Of a stretch of 8,624 bases of DNA, positions 1-6,376 are shown piece by piece (within the stretch, counting starts at the first letter, position 1; each line of letters opens with the position of its first letter). This DNA comes from Frankiaceae bacterium (GTDB lineage: Bacteria > Actinomycetota > Actinomycetes > JAVEEB01). The stretch lies in NCBI GenBank assembly GCA_030840665.1, contig JAVEEB010000360.1, positions 1 through 8,624 of the forward strand, in the 5' to 3' direction. A program made the translations under genes and the position numbers. Below the pieces are notes generated by a model. That model ran no database searches, was not told the origin of the DNA, and saw only the letters and a list, made by a program, of their open reading frames with translations.

Positions 1-524
1 GACCTGGCCACCCCGTACGCCTTGCCGAGGACGAGCACCCCGAAGGCGGCGGGGAAGAGGGCGAGACCTTCGCCGTCGAGCGCGCCGGCCATCACCCAGA
101 CGAAGAAGCCGCGGGCGAGGCACGACGCGGCGATGGCGTACCGCCGCCCGGATCGGAACCGGTCGAGCAGCGGCCCCACCAGCGGCGCGACGATGGCGAA
201 GGGCGCGAGCGTCATCAGGAGGTATAGCGCGACCTTGCCGCGAGCCTCCCCGACGGGCACGTTGAAAAACAGGGTGCCGGCCAGGGCGATGGCAACGGCG
301 GCGTCGGCGGCGCTCTGGACCGCGTGCAGTTCGATCAGCCGATCAAGGCCGCTGGTGGACGCGCCGTGCGCGCGGGCCGACCCGCGCAGCCGCTGCCACG
401 ACCGCCGGCTGCCGCGGCCGGCGTTCACGGCGATGAACGCGCTCGCGCGCCCGCTGACGCGCGCAGCGGTGCCGAGCCCACGGGCCGTCGTGCGCACGGC
501 GCGACGGCGCGCTGCGGGATCCAT
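1..524 (-). CDS. MFS-type transporter, N-terminal part (runs off left edge)
   Basis: The first 174 residues of a membrane transporter are visible; the rest lies beyond the left edge. Reading from ATG at 524, about 60 mostly polar and basic residues (rich in Arg, Ala and Ser) precede the first membrane segment. Hydrophobic stretches follow at roughly 66-88, 97-119, 128-149 and 154-172. GPLLDRFRSGRR at 117-128, between segments 2 and 3, resembles MFS motif A (G-x-x-x-D-R-x-G-R-R). This fits a major facilitator; the substrate cannot be told. The long basic cytoplasmic N-terminus is unusual for MFS proteins. MFS genes beside DUF3027 are common in actinobacteria (from memory Rv0876c in M. tuberculosis lies in the same neighbourhood). 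No strong Shine-Dalgarno precedes the ATG. Instead GACACT ends six bases before it, so the mRNA may be leaderless. A start further inside the basic stretch cannot be excluded. Confidence 0.8.
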   Translation of the reverse strand, partial: MDPAARRRAVRTTARGLGTAARVSGRASAFIAVNAGRGSRRSWQRLRGSARAHGASTSGLDRLIELHAVQSAADAAVAIALAGTLFFNVPVGEARGKVALYLLMTLAPFAIVAPLVGPLLDRFRSGRRYAIAASCLARGFFVWVMAGALDGEGLALFPAAFGVLVLGKAYGVAR

Positions 525-569
525 GCGCCCAGTGTCGCCGGTTGGGCCGACATGCGCGACACTCGACAC
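525..569. promoter_or_regulatory. Divergent, mirror-image leaderless promoter region
   Basis: The 45 bp between the two divergent start codons contain a perfect 8-bp inverted repeat, AGTGTCGC (531-538) and GCGACACT (556-563), separated by 17 bp. Read outward, each arm gives GACACT, then exactly six bases, then ATG (524 on minus, 570 on plus). A hexamer with A at position 2 and T at position 6, 6-7 nt before the start codon, is the usual -10 placement for leaderless actinobacterial genes, and neither gene has a clear Shine-Dalgarno. No convincing -35 box was found. Promoter identity is inferred; the symmetry is seen directly. Confidence 0.5.
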
Positions 570-1532
570 ATGCCAGATACGTCGACCCCACTGGACCAGC
601 TGTGCGCCGAAGCCATCGAGCTGGCGCGAGCGGTTGCCCTCGAAGCCGGCGGCGACGAGGTCGGCGAGCACGTCGAGGTCCTGGCCGACGACGAGCTGGT
701 CGCCACCCACTACTTCGCGTGCCTGTCCAACGGCTACCGAGGATGGCGCTGGGCCGTCACCGTGGCGCGTGCACCCGGCGTCGACGAGGTGACGGTCGAC
801 GAGGTCGTGCTGCTGCCGGGCGACACCGCGGTGCTGTCCAAGGAATGGCTCCCGTACGACCAGCGGCTTCGCCCGGGCGATGTCGGCCCGGGCGACCTGT
901 TGCCCCATCGCCCCGATGACCTGCGGCTCATCCCTGCGTACACGGACGTTGTCGACCCGCTCGACGCGCCGGTCGTCGACGACCTCGGCTTCGGCCGCGA
1001 ACGTGTCCTGTCGCTCATCGGACGGGACGAGGCGGCCGAGCGCTGGTACGACGGCGACAACGGGCCCGGCGCCCCCATCGCCAAGCAGGCGCCCGGCACG
1101 TGCGCGTCGTGCGGCTTCTACTACCGGCTGTCCGGGGCTCTCGGCTCCCTGTTCGGCGCATGCACGAATGCGTTCGCCCCCGACGACGGCCGCGTCGTGT
1201 CCGTCGACCACGGGTGCGGTGCGCACTCGGAGGCCGTGCCCGACATCCCGCTACTGCCCGAGCCCCTCCCGGTGATCCTCGACGACCTGGCGATCGACAT
1301 GGAAGGCCGCGAGCCGAGCGCCGACTACGTCGAGGTCGTTCCCGAGGAGCCGTGGGCGGACGACGATCAGCTGATCGACTCGCCGGCGGCGGACGTCGCG
1401 GCGTACGAGGACGCGGCGTACGACGGCGACGACGAGGGCGCGGCAGCCAGCCCCCGCGAGCTGACCGATGCCGACTACGACGCCATGTACGAAGCGGCGC
1501 TCCGCAGCGGCGAGATCAGCCCGAACTACTAG
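570..1532 (+). CDS. DUF3027 family zinc-binding-like protein
   Basis: A 320-residue cytoplasmic protein of the actinobacterial DUF3027 family; molecular function unknown. Family-like stretches visible are GEHVEVLADDELVATHYFAC, GYRGWRWAVTVARAPG, VTVDEVVLLPG and LRPGDVGPGDLLP. A probable metal site lies in the middle: CASC at 178-181, C198, then HGCGAH at 214-219, giving four cysteines and two histidines in a ribbon-like order. After about residue 225 the sequence becomes acidic and of low complexity (many D, E and A), ending SGEISPNY. The start at 570 is preferred because the N-terminus then begins just before the conserved region and the GACACT hexamer sits six bases upstream. ATG at 552 (adding MRDTRH) is possible. 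The gene diverges from an MFS gene and converges on DUF2530, the same neighbours as in several actinobacteria. The metal ligands are inferred from spacing only. Confidence 0.93.
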   Translation: MPDTSTPLDQLCAEAIELARAVALEAGGDEVGEHVEVLADDELVATHYFACLSNGYRGWRWAVTVARAPGVDEVTVDEVVLLPGDTAVLSKEWLPYDQRLRPGDVGPGDLLPHRPDDLRLIPAYTDVVDPLDAPVVDDLGFGRERVLSLIGRDEAAERWYDGDNGPGAPIAKQAPGTCASCGFYYRLSGALGSLFGACTNAFAPDDGRVVSVDHGCGAHSEAVPDIPLLPEPLPVILDDLAIDMEGREPSADYVEVVPEEPWADDDQLIDSPAADVAAYEDAAYDGDDEGAAASPRELTDADYDAMYEAALRSGEISPNY

Positions 1533-1843
1533 TCGTCGGGTTCGTTGTCCAGGCCCGGGACCGGGAGGCCGGGTTCGCGCAGCGCCGTGTCACCGCGGCC
1601 GATTTCGCGCAAGAACGCGCGGCGGCGCCACAGCGCGTAGGGGCCCCAGGTGAGGCCGGCGCCGATTCCGGCCACGGCCACCCAGATCCACCACATGGCG
1701 TCGTGCTGTCGGAGCCACGAGCGCGAGAGCACGAGGCCGATGAGCAGCACGATCCAGATGGCCGTGCCCACGAGCACGACGACGGCCTCGTTCGTGACAA
1801 GGGGCGGCGGGGACTTCAAAGGGGGCTTGCTGGTCCGGGTCAC
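1529..1843 (-). CDS. DUF2530 family small membrane protein
   Basis: A 104-residue protein with two membrane segments, roughly residues 19-41 (starting EAVVVLVGTAIWIVLLIGLV) and 50-71 (around WWIWVAVAGIGAGLTWGPYAL), followed by a basic stretch (WRRRAFLREIGRGD) and an acidic end. This layout matches actinobacterial DUF2530 proteins, which commonly neighbour DUF3027; function unknown. The start is GTG at 1843, with GGGGAG about ten bases upstream. It lies 25 bp after the LacI-type gene on the same strand, so it is probably the last gene of that transcript. Its TAG stop (1529-1531) interlocks with the TAG of the convergent DUF3027 gene (1530-1532), leaving no room for a terminator between them. 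Confidence 0.9.
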   Translation of the reverse strand: MTRTSKPPLKSPPPLVTNEAVVVLVGTAIWIVLLIGLVLSRSWLRQHDAMWWIWVAVAGIGAGLTWGPYALWRRRAFLREIGRGDTALREPGLPVPGLDNEPDD

Positions 1844-1868
1844 GACGGATCCGCTCCCCGTCCTCGGC

Positions 1869-2933
1869 TCACGTGGAGTCGCGCAGGATCAGCTCGGTGT
1901 CGAGAACGACGTTTTCCACCGGGCTCGCGCCGGCCATTTTCTGCATCAGCAGCTCGATCATCATGCGGCCCATGACGTCGATGGGCTGACGAACGGTGGT
2001 GAGCCGCGGACGGGTGTGGCTCGCCACGACCGTGTCGTCGAAGCCGACGACGGAGACGTCCGCGGGCACAGTGCGACCGGAGTCCGCCAGCGCATGCAGC
2101 GCACCGGATGCCATCAGGTCCGACGCGCTGAAGAGCCCGTCGAGGTCCGGGTGACGCGTCAGCAGTTCGTTCATGGCCTCGTAGCCACCCTGCTCGAGGA
2201 AGTGGCCCTCGACGACCAGTGACGGGTCGTACGCGAGGCCGTGGGCCTCGAGACCTTCGCGGTAGCCACGATGGCGGTCGGAGGCGGCGTGCATGTCGGT
2301 CGCACCCGCGATGTGCGCGATCTTGCGCCGGCCCTTGCTGTACAGGTGCTCGACGGCCGTGCGGCCGCCGCCGAAGTTGTCGGCGTCGACCCACGGCAGG
2401 CTCGGCACGTGGGTCTGGAACGACCGGCCCATGACGACCGTCGGAAGACGCGCCTCGGCGAGGATGGCTGGGATCGGGTCGCTGTCGTGCGCCGAGACCA
2501 CAAGGGCACCGTCGACGTGTGCCTTGGCATAACCGCCGAGCCGCTCGTGGTCGTGGCCGTTCTGCGTCATGAGCAGCACGAGCTGCAGGTGCGTCTCGGC
2601 CAGGCCGGCCGAGATCGCCCGGATGATGCCGCCGAAGAACGGGTCGGCGAAGACGCGCTGGTCCTGCTCGGACACGATCAGTGCGATCGAATCCGAACGA
2701 CGCGTGACGAGGGAGCGGGCCGCGCGGTTGGGTACGTAGCCGAGCTCGGCGATGGCCTTCTGGACGCGGGCGAGGGCCGTTTCGCTGACGCGGGGCGAGT
2801 CGTTGATGACACGGGAGACCGTGGCGCGGGAGACGCCGGCGATGCTGGCGACCTGCTCGAGGGTCGGCTGGCCCAGGGCCTGGGCGCCGGACTCGTCGGG
2901 CCCGCCTGCCTTGGTGTCGGTCGGCGCCGTCAT
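1869..2933 (-). CDS. LacI/GalR-family transcriptional regulator
   Basis: A 354-residue repressor-type regulator. After a 22-residue polar extension comes the LacI helix-turn-helix ([20 protein letters not shown], residues 24-43), then the hinge region with [10 protein letters not shown] (66-75). The rest, from about 82, is the sugar-binding-protein-like ligand and dimerisation domain, including [20 protein letters not shown] near its start and [29 protein letters not shown] near the end. Length is normal for the family. LacI regulators usually bind sugars or purines and repress nearby transport or catabolic genes, but none lies here, so the ligand and targets are unknown; autoregulation is a reasonable guess. 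ATG at 2933 has only a modest ribosome site (AGG about nine bases upstream). The gene starts 19 bp after the small four-Cys gene and is followed by DUF2530, suggesting one transcript. Confidence 0.95.
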   Translation of the reverse strand: MTAPTDTKAGGPDESGAQALGQPTLEQVASIAGVSRATVSRVINDSPRVSETALARVQKAIAELGYVPNRAARSLVTRRSDSIALIVSEQDQRVFADPFFGGIIRAISAGLAETHLQLVLLMTQNGHDHERLGGYAKAHVDGALVVSAHDSDPIPAILAEARLPTVVMGRSFQTHVPSLPWVDADNFGGGRTAVEHLYSKGRRKIAHIAGATDMHAASDRHRGYREGLEAHGLAYDPSLVVEGHFLEQGGYEAMNELLTRHPDLDGLFSASDLMASGALHALADSGRTVPADVSVVGFDDTVVASHTRPRLTTVRQPIDVMGRMMIELLMQKMAGASPVENVVLDTELILRDST

Positions 2934-2936
2934 CGT

Positions 2937-2952
2937 GCGCCTGCCAGGGCGC
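2937..2952. repeat. Inverted repeat in front of the LacI-type gene
   Basis: GCGCC and GGCGC are perfect 5-bp arms around a 6-bp centre, filling nearly all of the 19-bp gap between the four-Cys gene and the LacI-type gene. Just inside, CCTG-C-CAGG (2940-2948) is an alternative 4+1+4 palindrome. In the mRNA the 3' arm overlaps the AGG that would serve as ribosome site for the regulator, so it could act as an RNA hairpin limiting translation. As DNA it could be an operator. Both roles are inferred. Confidence 0.4.
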
Positions 2953-3198
2953 TTACGGTGCGGTGGCGCGGGCGGTGCTTACGTCGGCCGCGTCGGCTCG
3001 CATCATCCAGTGCCGCAGCCGCCGGATCCGACCCGCCTCGTGCGGGTGCCGTCGGATCATCGCGGCAAGGATCACCTCGACGCGGCTGCCGAGTTGCAGT
3101 CGACGTCGGAAGTAAGAACAGCGCTGGCACAGACCCTCCGCGCGTTGGGTGCTTGCTGAATCGAAGCCACCACAACAGTCGCAGCGTATCGCCTCCAT
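2953..3198 (-). CDS. Small four-cysteine (zinc-ribbon-like) protein
   Basis: An 81-residue basic protein not recognised as a named family. Near the N-terminus CDCC (residues 6-9) and, 14 residues later, CQRC (24-27) make a compact Cys4 arrangement typical of a zinc ribbon or knuckle. It is followed by an arginine-rich helix-like region (YFRRRLQLGSRVEVILAAMI, then RRHPHEAGRIRRLRHWMM) and a short Ala/Thr tail. ATG at 3198 is chosen because AGGAGG lies seven bases upstream, the best Shine-Dalgarno in the window. An upstream in-frame extension to 3354 exists but has no such signal and carries unremarkable sequence. It reads into the LacI-type gene with a 19-bp gap. The charge and the metal-site pattern suggest nucleic-acid or protein binding; that is inference. 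Confidence 0.75.
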   Translation of the reverse strand: MEAIRCDCCGGFDSASTQRAEGLCQRCSYFRRRLQLGSRVEVILAAMIRRHPHEAGRIRRLRHWMMRADAADVSTARATAP

Positions 3199-3236
3199 GA
3201 AGCACCTCCTGCGTGTTCGTGAGAACGACGTCGCCG

Positions 3237-3252
3237 GCCCGGGTGCCCGGGC
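3237..3252. repeat. Perfect 7-2-7 palindrome in the leader of the four-Cys gene
   Basis: GCCCGGG-TG-CCCGGGC, two perfect 7-bp arms with a 2-bp centre, lies 39 bp upstream of the ATG at 3198. It could be an operator, or fold as a GC-rich hairpin with a reduced stem in the leader RNA. No run of T follows on the minus strand, so it is not a standard terminator. Confidence 0.45.
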
Positions 3253-3338
3253 GGCATCGATCCTGACTGACGGTCGCGCGGCGGGCGCAATGGTCTGGAC
3301 CAACGGGGGAAGTTGCCGTGCATCGCTTACAGCGGCGA

Positions 3339-3344
3339 ACTCTA
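3339..3344 (-). promoter_or_regulatory. Possible -10 box for the four-Cys/LacI/DUF2530 set
   Basis: TAGAGT on the minus strand fits the actinobacterial TANNNT pattern. It sits at the edge of the AT-rich patch about 140 bp upstream of the ATG at 3198. No good -35 at 16-18 bp was found, so this is a weak call. Confidence 0.25.
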
Positions 3345-3466
3345 GCGAGGCCATTCGGACATGAATAGATCAATGAACAACTATCGCTGTACGTAAGGCC
3401 AGAACTACTGAGCGTATTCGAATGGGTGCCCGAGATGCGTAGTTCGTCACTGTCCGTTCCGAAATT

Positions 3467-3530
3467 CGGGTTCGTCAATGGCTGTCGCCCGGGTCCGGCT
3501 CGGCGGTGCCGGTAGCGCTCGCGGCCGGCA
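3467..3530 (-). repeat. Direct repeat copy A: decayed duplicate of the efflux gene tail
   Basis: These 64 bp match 4127-4190 at 58 positions with no gap, exactly 660 bp apart. On the minus strand copy A still reads [20 protein letters not shown], against [20 protein letters not shown] in the intact transporter. The match continues 8 bp past the stop into the first codons of the kinase frame (TTGACGAACCCG is shared). It has no start codon or ribosome site of its own and is a non-functional remnant. Confidence 0.85.
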
Positions 3531-3592
3531 CATGGGGCCCTTGAGCACGTGCGGCTGACGAGTTTGGGAGGGGCCGGCGGCCGACCTAGAAG

Positions 3593-4138
3593 TCAGTCCA
3601 GCCAACCCGTTGAAAACGCGACATCCGCGGCGATGTCCCTCACCGTGCGGCCATCGGTGGGTATCCGGACGACATCGTCCTCCGCCTCCGCGTCGAGCCG
3701 CGCTGCCGCCCGGGCACTGCGCTCGAGATGAATCTCCAACTCGCTCCCCCGCTCTCGCTGTCCCAACCGTTCGGCCACCGTCGGGTCGGTCGCGGTGAGG
3801 AGCACGCGGATGAGGCGAGTGGAGGGTCCGAGTGCGTCGATGACCCATCGCGAGTCGAGGACACTCACGGTGTTGGTGTAGACGAGCCGGCGGTAGCCGG
3901 CGGCGGCGTTGTTGCGCCAGATCGCGGTGAGGTTCACGGCCGTGAGCCCGGAGCGTGACGGGTCGCCTGGCGGCGCGGGATGCACTTCCGCGAGGTTGTC
4001 GCCCTCGACCACGCAGTGTGCAACCGCGGAGGCGACTAAGCGCGCCGATACCTCGCGCGCGACCGTCGACTTGCCGACGCCTGATCTGCCGCCAATTAGG
4101 AGCGCCTCAAATTGCCAGCCGCTCTCCGGGTTCGTCAA
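3593..4138 (-). CDS. P-loop kinase-like ATP-binding protein
   Basis: A 181-residue cytoplasmic P-loop NTPase resembling small nucleoside/nucleotide kinases annotated as AAA-family ATPases in actinobacteria; the true substrate is unknown. Walker A is GRSGVGKS (17-24), preceded by the strand EALLIGG. Further family-like segments are [20 protein letters not shown] (acidic substrate-site motif EGDN), [33 protein letters not shown], and a lid-like [14 protein letters not shown], ending in an [15 protein letters not shown] segment. The frame stays open far upstream inside the transporter gene, but that part is a shadow. The probable start is TTG at 4138, which overlaps the transporter's TGA and gives 13 residues before the first strand. 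It has no strong Shine-Dalgarno, so it may rely on coupling. The gene lies between two copies of the transporter's tail, suggesting it arrived or was duplicated separately. Confidence 0.82.
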   Translation of the reverse strand: MTNPESGWQFEALLIGGRSGVGKSTVAREVSARLVASAVAHCVVEGDNLAEVHPAPPGDPSRSGLTAVNLTAIWRNNAAAGYRRLVYTNTVSVLDSRWVIDALGPSTRLIRVLLTATDPTVAERLGQRERGSELEIHLERSARAAARLDAEAEDDVVRIPTDGRTVRDIAADVAFSTGWLD

Positions 4139-4190
4139 TGGTCGCCGCCCGGTTCCGGCTCGGCGGTGCCGGTCGCGCTCGCGGCCGCCA
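4127..4190 (-). repeat. Direct repeat copy B: functional 3' end of the efflux gene
   Basis: Partner of the copy at 3467-3530 (58 of 64 positions identical). This copy is the last 18 codons of the intact transporter gene, its stop codon, and the first bases of the kinase frame. The two copies bracket the kinase-like gene. Confidence 0.85.
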
Positions 4191-5727
4191 GCTCGCGGCC
4201 CGTGTCGGCGGCACCGTGGTCGCGGCCGCGCAGCGGCACCTCCTTGAGCAGCAGCGCGAGGATGAACGCCACGACCATGAACGGGATGGCGTACACGAAG
4301 ATCGTTGTCAGGGCGTCGGCGAAGGCGACCTTGTAGCTCAGCAGCTGGGCCGGTGGCAACGAGGAGGCGGCTTGCAGCCCGCCCTTCTTGACCTGGGCGG
4401 CCGTGTCGGCCGGCAGCGCCTTCGCGATGTTGCGGGAGAAGGCGGCTGTGAAGATGGCCCCGAAAACCGCGATGCCGACGGAGCCGCCGACCGACCGGAA
4501 GAACGACACCGTGGCCGTCGCGACCCCGAGATCCGAGCGCTGCACCGAGTTTTGGGTGATCAGGATCATCACCTGCATGACGAGCCCGATGCCGACGCCG
4601 AGCACGACCATCCACGCCGACACGACGAGCCGGGGCGTCGTTGCGTTCATCGTGGCGAGCAGCACCATCGCCAACGCCGACAACGCCGTGCCCGCCACGG
4701 GGAATCGCTTGTAGTGCCCCGTCTTGCTGATGCGCTGCCCGCTCACCATGGAGGCCGTGAGGAGGCCGGCCATGAGGGGGAGCATGAGGAGCCCCGAGTT
4801 GGTGGGTGACGCGCCGCTGACGAGTTGTAGGAAGACCGGCAGATAGATGATCGAGCCGAACATGCCGAGCCCGATCATGAAACTGACAGCCGACGCGATG
4901 TCGAACGTGCGCTCACGGAACAAGCGCATCGGGATGATCGGCTCGGAGACCCGGCGCTCGATGGCGATGAACGCGATCGTCAGCACGACTGTCGCCACGA
5001 TCAAGGAAAGGATCGTCGGGGACGTCCACGCGTACGTCGCACCGCCCCAAGAAGTGAACAGCACAAGGCTGGTGATCGCCCCGGCGAGCACGACGAAGCC
5101 GAGGTAGTCGATCGACGGCTTCACCCGCGCGAGCGTGTTGGGCAGCACGGCGGTCGTGACGACGAGCGCCACAATCCCAATGGGGACGTTTATGTAGAAG
5201 ATCCAGCGCCATGACAGGTGTTCCGTGAAGAACCCGCCGAGCAGTGGGCCGAGCACGCTGGATGCGCCGAAGACGCCGCCGAAGTAGCCCTGGTACTTGC
5301 CGCGCTCGCGAGGCGGCACGATGTCGGCAACCGACGCCATCGCGAGCACCATGATGCCGCCGGCGCCGAGGCCCTGGATGCCGCGGTAGATGATGAGCTG
5401 CGTCATCGACTGAGCGATGCCACACAGCGCCGAGCCGATGAGGAACAGCACAATCGTTGCCTGGAACAGATATTTGCGGCCGAACAGGTCGCCGAGCTTG
5501 CCCCACAGGGGCGTCGTGACTGTCGACGCGAGGATGTACGACAGCGTGACCCACGCGATGTCGCCGGCGAGGCCGTGCAGGTCCTTGACGACGACGGGCA
5601 TCGCCGTCGACACGATGGTCTGGTCGAGGGCCGCGAGCAGCATGCCGAGCATGAGGCCCGTGAGGATCGTGAGGATCTGCCGATGCGTCAGCTGTGGCAT
5701 GGAATCCGCGGGTGCGGGCGTGGTCAT
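4135..5727 (-). CDS. DHA2-family (EmrB/QacA-type) drug efflux MFS transporter
   Basis: A 530-residue inner-membrane drug/proton antiporter-like protein; size and motifs fit the 14-TM DHA2 family. Motifs are clear: D1 [11 protein letters not shown] (34-44), motif [11 protein letters not shown] (76-85), R115 with GLGAGG (motif B region), motif C GPLLGG (160-165), and [12 protein letters not shown] (173-184). A periplasm-facing loop with charged residues (about 430-465) precedes the last segment, and the C-terminal tail is polar. ATG at 5727 overlaps the tetR stop by ATGA, with GGAG about nine bases upstream. A much longer open frame upstream is the shadow of tetR. Such a TetR-transporter pair is normally repressed until a toxic compound binds the repressor; the drug cannot be predicted. 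The 3' end is duplicated downstream at 3467-3530. Confidence 0.97.
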   Translation of the reverse strand: MTTPAPADSMPQLTHRQILTILTGLMLGMLLAALDQTIVSTAMPVVVKDLHGLAGDIAWVTLSYILASTVTTPLWGKLGDLFGRKYLFQATIVLFLIGSALCGIAQSMTQLIIYRGIQGLGAGGIMVLAMASVADIVPPRERGKYQGYFGGVFGASSVLGPLLGGFFTEHLSWRWIFYINVPIGIVALVVTTAVLPNTLARVKPSIDYLGFVVLAGAITSLVLFTSWGGATYAWTSPTILSLIVATVVLTIAFIAIERRVSEPIIPMRLFRERTFDIASAVSFMIGLGMFGSIIYLPVFLQLVSGASPTNSGLLMLPLMAGLLTASMVSGQRISKTGHYKRFPVAGTALSALAMVLLATMNATTPRLVVSAWMVVLGVGIGLVMQVMILITQNSVQRSDLGVATATVSFFRSVGGSVGIAVFGAIFTAAFSRNIAKALPADTAAQVKKGGLQAASSLPPAQLLSYKVAFADALTTIFVYAIPFMVVAFILALLLKEVPLRGRDHGAADTGRELAAASATGTAEPEPGGDH

Positions 5728-6362
5728 GACGGCGCTCCAATGGGGGACTGCGAGGTGGGGGCGATGAGGCCGGCGGCGAGGACGTCGAGGCCCCCGGTGA
5801 GGAGCTCGGCGAGTGAACCGTGCTCGCCGGCGGCGCGCCATTTGGTCATGGCCACACGGATGACGGCGACGACGCTGGCGGCGACGACCGCGGGATACAG
5901 GTCCCTGTCGGCGTCGCGGGCTGTGCGCAACGCGACCGCCTCGGAGAGGGCGCGCTCGAAGTCGGTGAGGTGCGCGAACATCCTCGGCCACAGCTCGGGG
6001 CTGGCGTGCAACAGCTCCATGCGCGCCTGCCAGAGGGCGTTGTTCTCCACGAACTGCGCGGCGATCCCGGCGAGGACGGCGCGAAGAGCAGGCACGATGG
6101 GCTCGTCGGCGGGCCGGTCGGCGAGCAGGCTGGGGAGCGCCGCCTCGGCGCGCGCCTCGTCCGTGCCGAGCAGGGCGTCTTCCTTGGTCGCGAAATAGTT
6201 GAAGAACGTGCGCACGGAGACATCGGCTGCCTCCGTGATGGCCTCGACGGTCACCCGTTCGTAGCCATGTTCCTTCGCGAGACGGAGTGCCGCCCATTGC
6301 AGGCTTTCCCGGGTCTCGGCCTTCTTGCGGTCACGGCGGCCGGCCGTGGGGGTCATTGTCAC
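5724..6362 (-). CDS. TetR-family repressor of the efflux gene
   Basis: A 212-residue TetR-family regulator. The N-terminal DNA-binding domain holds a basic start ([20 protein letters not shown]) and the helix-turn-helix [20 protein letters not shown] (39-58) followed by TKEDAL. The rest is an all-helical ligand domain of normal length. GTG at 6362 is preferred: TAGTCT (6375-6370) ends seven bases upstream, as in a leaderless transcript, and there is no Shine-Dalgarno. ATG at 6356, two codons in, is the alternative. It overlaps the DHA2 transporter by ATGA, so it almost certainly controls that gene and itself through the dyad just upstream. Ligand unknown. Confidence 0.95.
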   Translation of the reverse strand: MTMTPTAGRRDRKKAETRESLQWAALRLAKEHGYERVTVEAITEAADVSVRTFFNYFATKEDALLGTDEARAEAALPSLLADRPADEPIVPALRAVLAGIAAQFVENNALWQARMELLHASPELWPRMFAHLTDFERALSEAVALRTARDADRDLYPAVVAASVVAVIRVAMTKWRAAGEHGSLAELLTGGLDVLAAGLIAPTSQSPIGAPS

Positions 6363-6367
6363 GTGAC
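6358..6367. promoter_or_regulatory. Palindrome over the tetR start codon
   Basis: GTCACGTGAC is a perfect 10-bp palindrome spanning the proposed GTG start and transcription start of tetR. It could be a second operator or chance; bases within it also encode the first codons. Confidence 0.35.
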
Positions 6368-6369
6368 GC

Positions 6370-6375
6370 AGACTA
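6370..6375 (-). promoter_or_regulatory. -10 box of tetR (leaderless)
   Basis: TAGTCT on the minus strand matches TANNNT and lies seven bases before GTG 6362. At a 17-bp spacing the upstream hexamer is ATGCAA, a poor -35 that falls inside the proposed operator. Confidence 0.5.
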
Positions 6376-6376
6376 G

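Larger units (their letters stand above)
3199..3592. other. Gene-free stretch between the four-Cys gene and the kinase-like gene
   Basis: No convincing gene is seen in these 394 bp. It holds the strong Shine-Dalgarno of the four-Cys gene (3203-3210), a long leader or promoter region for that gene, the palindrome at 3237-3252, a patch at about 3339-3465 clearly richer in A+T than its surroundings, the palindrome CCGAAATTCGG (3459-3469), and a decayed copy of the efflux gene's tail (3467-3530). A minus-strand open frame starting at the TTG at 3478 is judged spurious. The short GGCC-GCC-GGCC stem at about 3574-3584, downstream of the kinase stop, lacks a T-run and is not called a terminator. Confidence 0.6.

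Noticed and set aside
22..792. Plus-strand open frame over the MFS start and DUF3027
   Set aside because: It crosses two better-supported genes and has Pro/Ser/Arg-rich shadow composition with no recognisable domain.
3199..3354. Longer start (3354) for the four-Cys protein
   Set aside because: AGGAGG stands seven bases before the internal ATG at 3198, no ribosome site precedes 3354, and the extra 52 residues show no domain.
2930..3478. Minus-strand open frame of 182 codons beginning at the TTG in repeat copy A
   Set aside because: It shares only TTGACGAACCCG with the kinase start, then has no family-like sequence, no ribosome site, and overlaps the well-supported four-Cys gene in another frame.
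3574..3584. GGCC-GCC-GGCC stem downstream of the kinase stop as terminator
   Set aside because: Only four pairs, a three-base loop and no T-run; such stems are frequent by chance in this GC-rich sequence.
4139..4615. Upstream extension of the kinase frame to 4615
   Set aside because: It overlaps the transporter gene, whose reading is secure, and has shadow-type composition. The kinase family fold begins just after 4138.
5728..6297. Long upstream extension of the transporter frame (open from 6297)
   Set aside because: It lies wholly inside tetR in another frame, has Arg/Pro/His-rich composition typical of shadow frames in GC-rich DNA, and transporter motifs begin only after ATG 5727.
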